A stretch of 64,000 bases of DNA from Megaustenia siamemsis (taxonomy: Eukaryota; Mollusca; Gastropoda; Stylommatophora; Ariophantidae): NCBI GenBank assembly GCA_032433765.1, contig JAVIAB010000124.1, forward strand, positions 71,783,746 to 71,847,745, read 5' to 3'. A program made the position numbers and the translations under genes. Under the pieces are notes generated by a model. It was not told where the DNA came from. It was given only the letters and a program-made list of their open reading frames with translations, and ran no database searches. Within the stretch, counting starts at the first letter, position 1. The number at the start of each line of letters is the position of its first letter. Shown here one piece after another: positions 24,291-36,362 of the stretch.

Positions 24291-24403
24291 ATACCATGTG
24301 GTAGTTCAGTAACTAGGTCATTGATGTAGACTAGTAAAAGTGTTGGAGATAGTACCCCTCCCTGTGGGACGCCCTGGCGCAGTAAGAACTTCTTACTCTT
24401 AAG
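24291..24403 (-). mobile_element. LINE-C reverse transcriptase fragment
   Basis: On minus it reads KFLLRQGVPQGGVLSPTLLL then VYINDLV, the RT motif preceding YADD in jockey/I-like LINEs. About 110 bp only. Confidence 0.75.
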
Positions 24404-25010
24404 GGGGTGTTGACAGACATTCTTATCTTTTTTAATTAAATGACTTTAACTAAGTTATTTTATATGATATAATAGCACAATGTATTGTAAGTAAAAAAAT
24501 ACTATTTATTACTACTAACATCATTTCGTTGCTATAGAAACCAGAATAAACAGCCGCCATATTGGAATATTTAGATTTCAGTTTTCTGTCTTAGTATACA
24601 CAACAGCAACACAATCTTTTGCACAAATGTACATTCTGTATGTAATGAGGGAACTATAATGTTAGTTTTTTGTTAATGTGTCAGGTTTTTTTAAAAATAT
24701 TTTTTTCCTTGTTGTAAAAAGTTAGGGGGGGGGGGGGGTGTGACATGGTAATTGATCATTGAACAGGAGAATCTTATGTACTCTAAACAAAATCTCTTTA
24801 TTAGTCCATTCATAGCATATCATTATGCAACTGTACAAAGTTTCATGAGATTTGAACAGGTAGTTCCTGAGATATCTCAAATCATGTGAAGTATATATGG
24901 CAAAAATAGAAAACAGAGAAAAACAAGAAAAAATGATAACAAACATACTTAAAGATTGAAAACGTACAGCTAAAGTAATTTAATTTTCTAAAATAACACA
25001 TTTGACAACA
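24404..25010. other. no gene recognised
   Basis: AT-rich, with a G run at 24725-24738. It probably includes the 3' flank of the Mutator-like element, but no terminal inverted repeat could be fixed. Confidence 0.35.
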
Positions 25011-25020
25011 TACTTTATAA

Positions 25021-27420
25021 TTAAAAGTGGCCTGCAGCATATGCTGGGCCACCTTCTAGTCTGGCAAGCTCCTCATGAAGCTTCATTCGAGCTGCTCTCA
25101 CAATTTGTCGGCGTTTGTTGGCCAGGTCCCTTTTCTGGTTTTCACTATTTATCTCCCTCTTTTGCTGCTTGCTCGCCCCTAGCCTCTTCATATTTGAGCC
25201 CTTAGCAAATAAAAAAAAACTGGCTGTGTCTTGAGCTGCTATTGCATCAAAATTAAACTCTCTGATGGATGTCAGGACAGCAAATTCCACTCTGCGGCGT
25301 GCAGCAAACTTTGATTTTGTGCACTGACTCCATATGTGGCTATGCAGCGACTCATTGGCATTTTGTGTCTTGCGAGACACACACCTGCTGAGTAATTCAT
25401 CATCAGTCAGCCTGTCATAAATTGGTTTCAGGTGCACATCCAGTTTTTCTCGGTTAAGAGGGGTGTGCACCAGCTCGGCATGTGGACCAGGTTCCTGATG
25501 CCGAGCTATAGCCTGCTGGGAAAAACACCAGGACTCTTCACCCTGAGGACAATATTGATGTGAGGGCTGCGTATCAGTTGAATACCCATGGTAGAGAGAA
25601 GCAAGCACAGCTTTCCTCATCTCCCCTACTGTCTCGTGGCCCCTTATCGCCCGGTAGTAATATATGGTCAGCTTATTGATAGTGTTTGCGTAAGCTGACC
25701 ATGGCCACGTCCTCCCAGGGTGATTCCTCTTTTCCTGCAGTCAGACACCAATTTTCTTAGAGCTGTCCCAAGCCTTTTACTGACATGATTGATACACTCT
25801 TCTTTTTTTATTTTGATCTCTTCTCCATAAGGCTTCAGGTTGAGTAGCGCGCTGAAGGTTTTGGAGTCCCCATCAGATAATAATGTAGTGTAGCGCAGTT
25901 TGTGCAGCTCTTCACTCCTGCTCCAAAGTAGTCGTGCAGCTTCAACCTCCATCATGCCAGGAGTTCCTGTTAGAAATACAATTTGACAAACTATTACACA
26001 TTTATTGTTAAGAAAAAAATATATAATTACAGCTATCTTATTTATTGAGTGTGCCAGAAGTTTTCTATGGAGTATATACTGAATGTATGCCATTTTCTGG
26101 AGATAAACATATTTATGATTGACTCTCCTATTATAATTCAATGACTTATACATTTTTAAAGTAATAGTGTTCATTATACACAATTTATCCTACCAGTAAA
26201 GTTATGCATATTATCCCAAAATGGATGTTTGCTGTTCTATTCATTTGACAGTTATAATAAATGCAGAATTCTTTTATTCTAACCATTTGCCTGTAAAATA
26301 TGTTCAAGAACATGTAAATAATATAATTAAGTGTACAAACATAAGACAACAAAAATGTATAACTCAAAAAGCAAATATAGCTCACTTGTATGATTCTTGC
26401 TACACTAATGATTCTGCAACCAGGCTGCATATTCCAGGGGTTTTCTTTCTTTATCTTTTTGCCAATGGTCTCACACTTGTGGCAGTAGATGCTCATCACA
26501 TGAGCATCAAGGCATATTCCTGTCACTGTATCGATGACACATCCGACACCGATGTTAGAGGTGTGGCCCCTTTTCATCCAAGTGCCATCATAGCTGACAG
26601 TTATATCCATGACTGCCTCACTGTTAGGCAAAATGCCAGAACGCAAAGCATGTACGTGTCGAACATGAGTTGCAGCTTCTGTGAAAATGTGACTCATGAA
26701 GTCTTGCAGCCTATTGTACAGATGCTGTGCTTTCCTCTGGAATGTTTTATGGTGCATACCTTGCAAATTTAACATTTCGTTAAAATTGTTGAAGGAATTT
26801 GCACCCTGTCCACCTATCAATGCTGCAACACAGCTTGCCTGTTCAATTCATAGTCTTTCTCTCCTTCGTTCTTGTCGGCTAGGAAACCATCTGTCCCTTC
26901 CATTGTCTCCTCACATATGCTACAAAATACATAGCCATGCACTGCTAGTCCTTTAGGTTTCTTTATGTCACTTTTGAAAGACAAGGACTTTTGTTGGCAT
27001 TGAGGACAAAGAAGTCTTTCAATCATTTTGTTCAATGCACTGAAATCTACAATGACTCTTTGTTCACCGGATTGAACTATCGATGCCTGCTCTGTGCTTG
27101 AAGAAGCATCCATCTTTACTGCTTCATACGCTTCTCGTTTCATCTGAGTACGTGTCTTAATCAGATCAGCTGCTGCTGCAGTCTGATTCTCAGGAATAAA
27201 CACATTCGTGCGTGACATTCGAAGCGTCCTCCATCATGGGCAAAGTGGGTTGCGCTGAAGTGCTTGGCGACGTCAAAATGCTGTCATCTCTAGAGCTATT
27301 TCTTACTCTAGCTTGCTTTCCTCTACATTCTCGAGCATATTTAAGGTGTTTATTTCTCCTTAACTTTCCTTTAAGAGCCGACCTAAGAGTAGATTTTTTA
27401 GAACGAGTCATTTTTTTCAA
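25021..27420 (-). pseudogene. Mutator-like transposase with one likely intron, frameshifted
   Basis: Pieces on minus in order: basic N-terminus (27420-27190, RNKHLKYARECRGKQAR), a CPQC/CSIC zinc-binding region (27218-26817), the start of the transposase core (26820-26406, ITVSYDGTWMKRGHTSNIG), then its continuation (25966-25668, LSDGDSKTF and KKEECINHVSKRLGTALRKL) and a C-terminal part (25620-25021, CPQGEESWC and TQNANESLHSHIW). These match the animal Mutator-like transposase domain family. Between the two core pieces is a plausible GT-AG intron, 26405-25967. Small frameshifts near 27212, 26825 and 25675 break the frame. Confidence 0.75.
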
Positions 27421-27587
27421 GACAACTTCTTATTCACAAAACGATATCAACAACAGCCATCTTGGAAAATGTGTATCACGTGATCGGTTTCGACCAATGG
27501 TCTAATCAATTTTGCGGACTTGCGCATGCTCTGTCAGAGGGTATCCCGGAATTTTTTGTTCTAGCAAATCATTTCTAAATATAGAAG

Positions 27588-28594
27588 CAATGTTTATTTG
27601 CTGACGATGCAGCCCTAGTCGCTCATAGTGAGGCCACCTTACAGTCGCTGCGGCTGATCAACAACCTGGATAAAGCATGCGACCTTTTTTCACTGTCAAT
27701 TAATGTTCAGAAGACAGTAATACTAAATCAAGGTGACTTCAAACCTCTATCTATTACTCTAAAAGACTGCCCACTAGAATCAGTACAGAAATTTACATAT
27801 CTTGGATCCACAGTTACGCAAACCATCTCTCTTGATGAAGAAATAAACTGTCGAATTGGTAAGGCAGCTACGACCTTCGGCAAACTCACAAAAAGGACAT
27901 GGAACAACACGAAACTAACTCGAAAGACTAAACTCCTAATATATCAAACATGTGTGATTAGCACACTACTATATGGATCCGAAACCTGGACAACATACTC
28001 AAACCAGGAAAAAAGACTAAATGTCTTCCACATGCGATGTCCCCGCAAAATAATGCACATCAAATGGCAAGACAAAATAACCAACTTAACTGTCCTGCAA
28101 CGTGCTAAGACCCTAACAATCATGTCGATGCTCAGAAGTCGAAGGCTAAGATGGCTGGGGCATGTCCAACGGATGGAAGAAAAACGCATTCCTAGGCAAA
28201 TACTATATGGTGAGCTAAAACACGGAAAAAGACAAATAGGCAGACCTAAACTACAATATAGAGATATCTGCAAATCATCTCTGAAAGACTTCTCCATCTG
28301 TGAAAACGACTGGCAACATCTGGCAAGTGATCGCACATCATGGAGAGCATGTATAAGGAACGGTATAACAACATTTGAGACTGTGCTAAGACAGGACTTA
28401 GAAGAGAAGAGACTCATGAAAAAGGATGGTAAACCCTGTGGATCAGCGAGCCTGACCTGTTCATTATGCGACCGCGTGTGTTTGTCAAACATTGGTAGAA
28501 TTAGCCACGAGAGAAGCTGTTCGGCAAAAACAATACCTCAAAAAAATACGCAATAGCCTCCACTAGACCGTCTGACAAGACGAAAAGGGCCATA
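27588..28594 (+). mobile_element. LINE-A, best-preserved copy (RT from YADD motif to 3' end)
   Basis: 5'-truncated retrotransposon. The frame is open from FADDAALVAHSEATLQ (27588) to the stop at 28554-28556, about 320 codons. It covers the RT catalytic motif, the thumb (YLGSTV, LLYGSETW), RRLRWLGHVQRM, GRPKLQYRD and a C-terminal CX2CX12HX4C finger (CSLCDRVCLSNIGRISHERS). The 3' end is GACAAGACGAAAAGGGCCAT followed by a short TA tail. Other copies are at 10243 and 22637. Confidence 0.85.
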
Positions 28595-28870
28595 TATATA
28601 TAGAAGCAATGTAAGCCGGTCAAAATGTCGGGCAATGAATTCCCTATCAATAGGTACCAAACATGTCGGTGTTCGAGTACAAAAAAGATATGGTTGCTAA
28701 GGTTTCAACAGTAGCATTTTTCGCTTTTGTTCGATCAAAAACCAAAAAACAGACTTTGGTGGGTGTAGAAAATCTTTTTTTTCAAAAATATAAATGATAC
28801 ATCTTCTGTGGAAAAAAGTTAAAAATATGAAAGTAGACATGTTAATGTATGCAAAACACCAAAAAGGCTC
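28595..28870. other. no gene recognised
   Basis: Short AT-rich interval between LINE-A and LINE-C. Confidence 0.35.
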
Positions 28871-30840
28871 TCCTGTTATGCAGGTATGCCTTTGACCCAC
28901 TTGTACATTCTGCCATTTACTCCGTAATTTCTCAGTTTCTTCAAAAGCTCTTCCTTCCATACCTTATCCAATGCTTTCTTTAGGTCTATTCATGCTGCTA
29001 ATACCAGTTTATTTTCTTGAAATGCATCCTCAATTTGCTGGGAAAGATAGGTTGCCTGATCTGCGGTATAGTAACACTGTCTAAAGCCTGCTTACTGTGG
29101 GGCAAGGGGATTTTTTATTTTCCATGTACCACTGCAGTCTGAGATTGATTATACGTTCCATTGTTTTACACAAACAGCTTGTAAGGCTGATTGGTCTGTA
29201 GCTGGATGTCGTTGAACCATCTTTTCCTGGCTTTAGTAATGGTATAATAATTGCTTCTCTCAATGATTGTGGCACTCTACATGTGATCCAGCAAATATTG
29301 TAGACTTGCAGTAGTTTTGCTTTAGCTGCAGTTCCCAAGTTCTTAATTATTTCATAGGACACTCCATCACTGCCTGGTGACTTTTTCATTTTTAATTTGG
29401 ATATTGCCAGTTCTAGCGCTCTTTGTGTATGGGGTATTTCCATGACTTCATGTGTGATCTCTTCTTGTCTTGCATTCTGTTGCTTTAAACGGGTTTCTTG
29501 TCGTTTTTCTAGGCTAATTTCAATATTATTGTCATTTGCAAAGGAGTCTGCAAAGTCATTTGCTGCATGCTTACCTGTTAGGATGTTTCCATCATTCTTC
29601 AGTGTAATTGTGATGTTCCTTTCTGTATCCTCATCATGCAGCTGTTTTACAAGCTTCCACACTTTTCTTGTGTCTCATTCACGATTCAACGACTCTGTTT
29701 TCTCTTTCCAGCTTCTTCGTCTGACTTGTAGTTTAGCCCATTGAAATTTGGCTTTATCATGCTGATAGTTATCGTGGTGTTCCTGGCAAGGGTTATTTTC
29801 TGCTTGCTTTCGATATATGTACATGTCATTGTACAGTTGCTCTATTTCACTACTCCAATATGGTTTGTAGTGTTTCCGTTCCTCTCAAGGTATTGTTTCT
29901 CTGGCAGCTTGTATTATTAGTCTACTGAATTCATCAACTATTTTGTTGATGTATGTGTCTGTTTTTAGATCTTTAGTTAGTACACTGGTGTATTGTTGAT
30001 ACATTTTTCAGTCTGCCTTTTTGTAATTCCATCTAAAGAGAGTGCTGCTCTCCCTGACGGCCTCATTTTGCACCACTAAAAAGACTGCTCGGTGGTCGCT
30101 GCCTCCAAGTTGTTTCCCAACAATACGTGTGATATTCCGAGGCAGGTCTGATGAATGGAAAGTAAAGTCTGGTGTAGATGTGGTACGCCATGATCTGGAA
30201 AAGAATGTTGGCGAACCTGTTGTCTAGTTTAGCAGTATAAGCCCATTGTCGCCCTGCCAATTTTCAAATTCTTCACCTCTCTTGTCCATATGCTCATAGC
30301 CCCAGCTCTGTGAATGGATGTTAAAATCTTAACATACAATTATTCTTTCTTTTAATGAAATTGTTTCTAGTGCTAGTGGGTGGTCGCTCGAACAGTAGTA
30401 GTTAAGTAGATGGAAGTCTGTATTTTCTGACCTGAGGTGCAATATCTGATATTCAGCCACATCCATATACACTTCAAGCTGACATACTTTGATGTTGTTC
30501 TTTACAAGTGTCATTATTCCGCCCTTTTGTCTATTTTTTTTCTGTCAGATTGGTAACACTGTTATTCTCTAATCTTCAAGGCTATGTCGTTCTTTAGATA
30601 GGTTTCCTGCAAACAGCATATGCTTACTTGCTCTTCATGCAGGGTATTTTCTAACTATATCTTTTTACTGTACCCATCTCTTTTGCTGTTGATGCCTTCA
30701 GCATTCCAGTGCATTATTTTAAGTGGACTTAGTTTGGATTGGCCAATAGCTCTATGCTCTCGCCCCCTGATTCCATGGGGCGGTTGAGAAGAACATCCAG
30801 TAATAGTGGTTGGGTCCTTTCGAGTGCGTGTCATTCTGAT
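28871..30840 (-). mobile_element. LINE-C 5' half: endonuclease and start of RT
   Basis: On minus, from 30760 downwards, there are fragments of an APE-type endonuclease (HWNAEGI, CCLQETYLK, GSDHRAVFLV). A 193-codon frame (29662-29081) follows, with MKKSPGSDGVSYEIIKNLG and YRPISLTSCLCKTMERII, the classic start of a jockey/I-like RT. A frameshift at about 29090 precedes WIDLKKALDKVWKE (RT motif A), and the element stops at about 28871. It is probably the same family as the RNase H pieces at 22.1-24.4 kb. Confidence 0.8.
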
Positions 30841-31599
30841 TGTTGTAGTGCGCCTTTTGGCTGGTTGCCCCCCGTCTTCAGCAATTATACTTGCTAGAGC
30901 AGGCTATGGTCTTGCTCGGGTGTAGGAAGGCCTGGCCAGTCTTGGTTTTCAGTCCCAGGTGACTATTAAGCCCTATTCCCACGACAAGGAGCTGGCCTTG
31001 ATGAGGAAGCAGTGAAAAGACACAGGGACAGTTTAGTGAGCTTCTGAAGTTTGCATGTGGAATATTTTTTTTAAGAGAAGAATTAAAAAACTTCACCCCA
31101 TTTTGAATAAAATGTGGCATTTTCTTCATTCCACTTTGCTATTTTTCTGACGTCACATACTGCTTAAAGAAAAAAAATTCGCCAAATAAATTATCAAAGA
31201 GAACTAATGGGCATTTTTTTTTAATTTGTCCCTTTTCGAAGGCAATCCCATAGTACATATTACATGGCTTTATTATCTTGTAAATAAACTACCAAGGCAC
31301 TGAGAAATTGAACGTGCTTTTTATAGCATTCGCAAAGAAACACGGAGAAATTCGATTGCCTTTAAATATGCCAGAAGTTCCTTTCTATGATGAAATACAT
31401 TTTTTCCCCCTACAGTTCAATTTTTTTCAATTAAACTTGATTACACTACACTATGGAAGACATCCTCGCCTTCAAATTGTATTATCACGTCATGAATAAG
31501 TGACAAAGCTGCATGAGCAAAACTCATCCACAGAGAGGTACAAGGATCACTAAACACCTTATTTAACACCACTGGACACTTTTCGTCAGAGAAGAAGAA
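30841..31599. other. no gene recognised
   Basis: Mixed composition; short frames on both strands without motifs. Confidence 0.35.
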
Positions 31600-31835
31600 C
31601 TATCTAAGTGCGGGGTACATTTCACAGCTGGACTACAAAGGACAAGAGGTCAGGATTCGATCTTGATCGACGGCTTCCGGGTTCACCCAGCCCTAAATGT
31701 GTACTGGATTTTTTTTATTTGAAAGTATAGCAGCACGGCCGTAATACCAACCACATTACCCCAAAAATCATGTGCGAAGTCTGTAAAAATTATGGTCACT
31801 AATACCCTATAGGCCACTTGGCGTGAGTAGTGTTA
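31600..31835 (+). mobile_element. tRNA-headed SINE, copy 2 (degraded head)
   Basis: Same body as 3014-3275: GACGGCTTCCGGGTTCACCC, then CCACATTACCCCAAAAATCA and GGCCACTTGGCGTGA. The B-box is weakened (GGATTCGATCTT) and the A-box region is lost. Confidence 0.75.
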
Positions 31836-32372
31836 GGCTGTGTTTTGTGTCGGACTTGGATACAAAGGGATATATAATTACTCCAAGGTGGAGTAACATG
31901 CTCCAGGCATCAGCTGATAATAATGGTTATATAGAGGAACTGCTCCACCCTGGATGATGTAGATAGTGTATATGAGAAGAGGTTGTCAATTGGTAGGTGG
32001 AAAGTTAATAATGAGGGTATAGATTAGGGTGTGAGCTGACCTATCTGAATCGACAGTGTATTGTATAGAGGTTATGATGGGAGATATTATAGGGTATTAG
32101 AGGTGGTGTGTTAGTGTAACAAACACCATAATAACGATATGAACACAATTAGTACATCAAACGTTACAACGAGTAGAAAAAGAAAACATAAGACCATCAG
32201 CCATAATAATCTGTTTAATCATACTATGTAGTACGAAACAATGTGTAAAGGAAAGGGAAGGTGTCGACATATACGAGGTTCTCCATGTATATAATTACAT
32301 ATCAAGTGCAGTATGTGTAATGAAAGGACATGTATCACATGTAGGTTATAAGTAAGTTTAATACTTTATACA
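31836..32372. other. non-coding flank of polymerase copy 1
   Basis: No coding frame. The last part (about 32230-32372), reverse-complemented, resembles 63870-64000 beyond polymerase copy 2 (shared TATCTAGTGTATA and CCTTTCATTAC blocks), so the duplicated virus-like unit extends past the polymerase gene on both sides. Confidence 0.5.
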
Positions 32373-33204
32373 CTAGATACCTAACGATAAAGTCGTCACA
32401 TTGTCGTTGTGCACACGGCGTTTGATGTAGAAATAAGAGAGAGAATTTCTGTGCTGTGTATATGTATAGACACTCGATTTATATCGCTTAAACCCCACAT
32501 TTGTCCCTCCCTGCGCCTGTTGTGTCTTGAGAACCTTCATAAATATATCTTTGTCTAGTTTATTGTGATGTTTGCTAAGCCCTTTAGTACTAGTTTTTGA
32601 GTAATCTCCAAAACAGTGGTATGTTTTACTACATAACGATACCATCCCATTCCCTTCGTACTCTAACTTAAATAAACTCGGGGTACGTTTATGGTACAAT
32701 TTTGTTTTTTTCACAGTCTCGACAATCTACCTTAACTTTACCTTTACTCCTAACAAACACCTCCCGATGAAAGCTACAGGTCTCTGAAGGAACCACTGAT
32801 TGTACTCTTTATAAAAAAGTGTCGAGTAAAAGTGGTCTAACGGCGTCAGCTAAACTAGGTTTACTTAACGCTAAATACAGACTGTCGGTGTCCATTTCAC
32901 ACAGTTGAAAGTACGATCTCTCCACGAACCGGTCTAAAAAATCGTAATAAAATTGTAACATCCGTAGCTTGGCGTATATCAAGTAGCCGATTTGTAACGG
33001 AAGGTCCCACCTCGTCGTCTTTTTTAACGTTTCCACCTCGAATATATTTCCTACTCCTAAATCTGTCATATGTTTAAATAGAGGGTCGTTAACGAGCATG
33101 GAAACGGTCTAACCCTCGCAGTACGCTACGTTCGCGTGTTTCGCTTTATCGGTGAGAGTTTTTTTTTCCGTACGCCGAATTTCCTAACAACTTCATGGTC
33201 TCAC
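32373..33204 (-). pseudogene. polymerase copy 1, motifs B and C and C-terminus
   Basis: Reading on minus from the Sailor junction: MKLLGNSAYGK (motif B, template and nucleotide binding), then after an A-run frameshift a thumb-side segment with WDLPLQIGYLIYAKLRML, and YFQLCEMDTDSLYLALSKP (motif C, both aspartates present). A final open segment (32714-32373) holds LFKLEYEG, SLCSKTYHCFGD and a VYTYTQHRNSLSYFYIKRR end. Breaks lie near 33160 and 32800. This is the catalytic and C-terminal part of the gene described at 32373-40928. Confidence 0.8.
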
Positions 33205-33206
33205 TA

Positions 33207-35651
33207 TTGGTCGTTTCAAAATATTTTGAAGGTGTTTAAAATTCCATATCTCTGCAACCAATTGATTGATAATGCTGAAATTTTGCATATGGTCTTGTGA
33301 TTTTTTGGTCCCAAGAAGTACATTCATTTCCTCACCAACAAACGTATAGTTTTAAATATTCTTTATTTGAAGTATACAAATTTAAGGCATTTTGGTCAAA
33401 CCATATATTTGGAGGAATTACCGCTTCATATGAGTGAGCACCCACGGACTTGTCATCTTGAACGTAATGCGCGCCAATTTCCCTGTTTTAAGCACTAAAA
33501 AACACATAAAACGCGTCATAGTTATAATTTTATATCCCGTGCATCCCATTTCCTGTCGTTTTGTTGTGATTTATGTGCAACGGCGTATCCTAATTATTGG
33601 GTAATTTCGTTAAATTTGTGATCTGTTAGTCAATGGGTATAAAAGTAAAGTTCCTTACATTGCAATCAGTGGCAATAAAGGTGTATAAATATTTTTGCAT
33701 AGAAGCTAAGCGTGGAAAACTGTATCGAAGCATCTCAAAGCCAGAAAAGAGAACTATTCACGCATTGGGTATTAGCAAACGCTTTTTCAAACAAGTGCTT
33801 AAAGCTAACGGAGTGTCCAGTTCAATCAAGACTAGGACGCTAGGAAGAAAGAAAGTAGTAGATAGTTTTGACAAGGAAGTGATTAGAAGAGCAATTTGTA
33901 AAATGTTCGATTCCAAAGAAACTGTGACTTTAAGAAAACTGAAAATTCGACTGAGAGCAGAAAATGACATTGTTGTGTCGAAAACAACATTATGGAGAAC
34001 TGTTAGAAGCATCGGTTTTACGTTTAGAAAGTACGATAGTGGTAGAAATGTCATCTGCGAGAAGCCGCACTTAGTTTCTATGAGGAGTAAATATTTACGT
34101 GAAGTACGGGAAATGCGTAACCAAGGTTATGATATTGTATTTCTAGATGAATCTTGGATAAATTCTCACCACACAAGTGCAAAGGAATGGCAGTTATCAG
34201 ATGGAAGTATTAAAAGATGTGTAAAAGGACAGCGTATTATAATGGCACATGCAGGCAGCCGAAAAGAAGGGTTGGTGAAAAATGCAGAACTTATATTCAC
34301 CTCTAATTATACTGACAACAGGGACTATCACACCGAGATGAATGGCCATATATTTAGAGAGTGGATTGAAAATACTCTTCTTCCAATTCTAGACAGACCA
34401 TCCTGTCTGGTAATGGACAACGCGTCGTACCACAACGCTGTGGCAGAAGAAGACAAAATTCCTACATCTACCAGTACAAAAGATGTTATAAAGATTTGGC
34501 TAAGAAAGGAAGGAATTCCATTTAACGAGGGATTTTTGAAACCTGAATTACTGTCACTTGTTAAGAAATCGCAAAAGACCAAAGTATTCCAAATAGACAA
34601 AATCATTCAACAGCATGGTCATACGTGCTTGAGACTGCCCCCTTATCATCCACAATTAAACCCCATTGAACTCGTTTGGGCAAAAATTAAAGGGCAGGTG
34701 GCAGCTGAGAATACAAGTTTTAAACTATGCGATATAAAAGGACTGACATATGCTGCTCTATCACAGATTGACAAAGATTTTTGGTGCAAATGTGAAGATC
34801 ATGTCTTAAAAGAAGAAAATGACTATTGGAAAAAAGATGGACTATCGTTCGTTCAGCCCAGATTAGTAATCAATATGTTAGACTCCTCTGATTCAGAATA
34901 AATAAAATAATAATGGACGTTTTTATATGTTCGCATGATCAATCTTTAGCTAAAGTTGATAACGTTTTGAAAATGTAAAGATTCTTGATATGTGTACTGC
35001 AGGCATGCAAAGAAACTAAATCACTTTCATATGTCTTGTTTACGTAAAATAATGAAAGTCACATGGAAAGACATAAAACGAACAATGTAGCTCTTTACAG
35101 TGAAGAGGATCCCGTGCTTACATCGGACTCTTTAGTCACATGCGTACCCATAAACAATAACTTTGCTTGATATGTCATGCTCGTTATCGCTCGCAACGGA
35201 TAATTAATTTTTTTAAATGTATTCTTTGTTGTATATTGTTTAAATAGTTTTCATTAATGGAACTGTTTATACGCTGATTTGTTTTAGACCGTCTGTAAAG
35301 GCTATATAACATTGACATTCTCATAGTATTTTAAAGAAAGTAAACAATAGAAAGTAAACAGTTGATAAACGCCTCCAACTTTCAAGTTGTGTAGAGACGC
35401 CTATGTCGAGAAGCTGATTTCCATTAATGTACGGTAAATTATTTTCTCCAGGAGCAAAAAGATCCGTAAATTCACTGAGATCAAAGGAAAGTGCTGCTTC
35501 ATGATGAAGCATACTTCCTACATCATTAAATTTTGTGAAATCGGTGGGACCTTGGAAAAACAAGGCCAGATGCAAAAAATCAAGTTTGTAAGTGCAGGGA
35601 AAGAGGAGATATTTCATGTTAATCGTGAACATTTAAATTTGAAACGACCAA
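33207..35651 (+). mobile_element. Sailor-like transposon copy 2, inserted in polymerase copy 1
   Basis: The ends read TTGGTCGTTTCAAAATA (left) and GAAACGACCAA (right), inverted. TA duplicates lie at 33205-33206 and 35652-35653. Removing the element and one TA gives sequence that lines up with uninterrupted polymerase copy 2 near 63085-63100, an excellent empty-site control. It is 2.45 kb and carries an intact 422-codon transposase, so it is younger than copy 1 (5222-7337), or at least better preserved. Confidence 0.92.
33633..34901 (+). CDS. intact Sailor-like DDE transposase
   Basis: 422 codons from ATG at 33633 to TAA, no break. The N-terminal 130 residues are a helix-turn-helix-type DNA-binding region that would recognise the inverted repeats. 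The catalytic domain carries D172 (VFLDESWINSHH), D262 (LVMDNASYHN) and E346 (LNPIELVWAK). I count 83 residues between D262 and E346. IS630-Tc1-mariner families are named by this spacing, and the published Sailor group is DD82E, common in molluscs and other invertebrates, so this is that group or a close sister. The gap contains a conserved KPELLSLVK segment and HGHTCLRLPPYHPQLNP before the Glu. It ends LLDSSDSE. It may still encode active enzyme; the ends are also present. Confidence 0.9.
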   Translation: MGIKVKFLTLQSVAIKVYKYFCIEAKRGKLYRSISKPEKRTIHALGISKRFFKQVLKANGVSSSIKTRTLGRKKVVDSFDKEVIRRAICKMFDSKETVTLRKLKIRLRAENDIVVSKTTLWRTVRSIGFTFRKYDSGRNVICEKPHLVSMRSKYLREVREMRNQGYDIVFLDESWINSHHTSAKEWQLSDGSIKRCVKGQRIIMAHAGSRKEGLVKNAELIFTSNYTDNRDYHTEMNGHIFREWIENTLLPILDRPSCLVMDNASYHNAVAEEDKIPTSTSTKDVIKIWLRKEGIPFNEGFLKPELLSLVKKSQKTKVFQIDKIIQQHGHTCLRLPPYHPQLNPIELVWAKIKGQVAAENTSFKLCDIKGLTYAALSQIDKDFWCKCEDHVLKEENDYWKKDGLSFVQPRLVINMLDSSDSE

Positions 35652-35653
35652 TA

Positions 35654-36362
35654 GTAATAGACTGCGTCTCATCTACATCCCCTTTTCGTCTGGCGTCGGA
35701 TACGGTGTCCCCAAATTGCTTGAAACAACTAACAGGGTGGTATTCGATAACCTGGTAGATGTTGGTTATCTCCAGACCGTGATCTAAATACCATTTTAAA
35801 AAGGGGGTGGCCAAAAGAATTTTCTTCCCGATATAACTACCTATCAGGGTACGTCTAGGGGTCGTCAATAATTTCTTTTTCACGGCGTGATCCTTCATAA
35901 GCTCTCCTATATCGTCTCTACACACGTCTACGTTTGGGTGTCATTTCGCTAAAATATTCCTTGAGCTAGTCGGGGACATGAATATCGCATTCTACCAGGC
36001 CAAACAGCGTTTCGTCTTTAACAGATTTCAAAATCTGCTCGACAGTTAGGGGTAATTTTTCCCTGGCATACGATGGTTTTGATCTGGGGAGGGCTTGTTT
36101 AAGAAATAGAATAATTGTGGTATCGGTTTTCTTTAGCTCTTGCCATTGACATTCCCACATCTCAACCACTTCAACTCCAACGTCATTGGTTAAATATTCG
36201 CGAATTTCCCGGGTCTTGTCGTATAACTCGGACAAGGGTTTTTTTGTTTATAGGGTTAACACCTTTGTAATTTTAGTGAGGTGACAGTTATCTCCATGAC
36301 TGAGAAAGCCCATAAACTGAAAGACCTTATTACTCTCTTGACAGAAGCCATCCACTCTAATC
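35654..36362 (-). pseudogene. polymerase copy 1, segment between motifs A and B
   Basis: On minus: GPRRIRVDGFCQESNKVFQF, then SELYDKTREIREYL and VVEMWECQWQELKK (an endonuclease-like segment common in this polymerase family), TVEQILKSVKDETLFGLVEC, a stop at 35966-35968, a frameshift near 35930, and LIGSYIGKKILLATPFLKWYL to the Sailor junction at 35653. Homologous to 62300-63090 in copy 2. Confidence 0.75.

Noticed and set aside
24404..27600. Terminal inverted repeats for the Mutator-like element
   Set aside because: Only short TGACAGA and gccATnTTGG similarities were found near 24415, 24551, 27460 and 27525, partly in the wrong orientation, so the element ends were not called.
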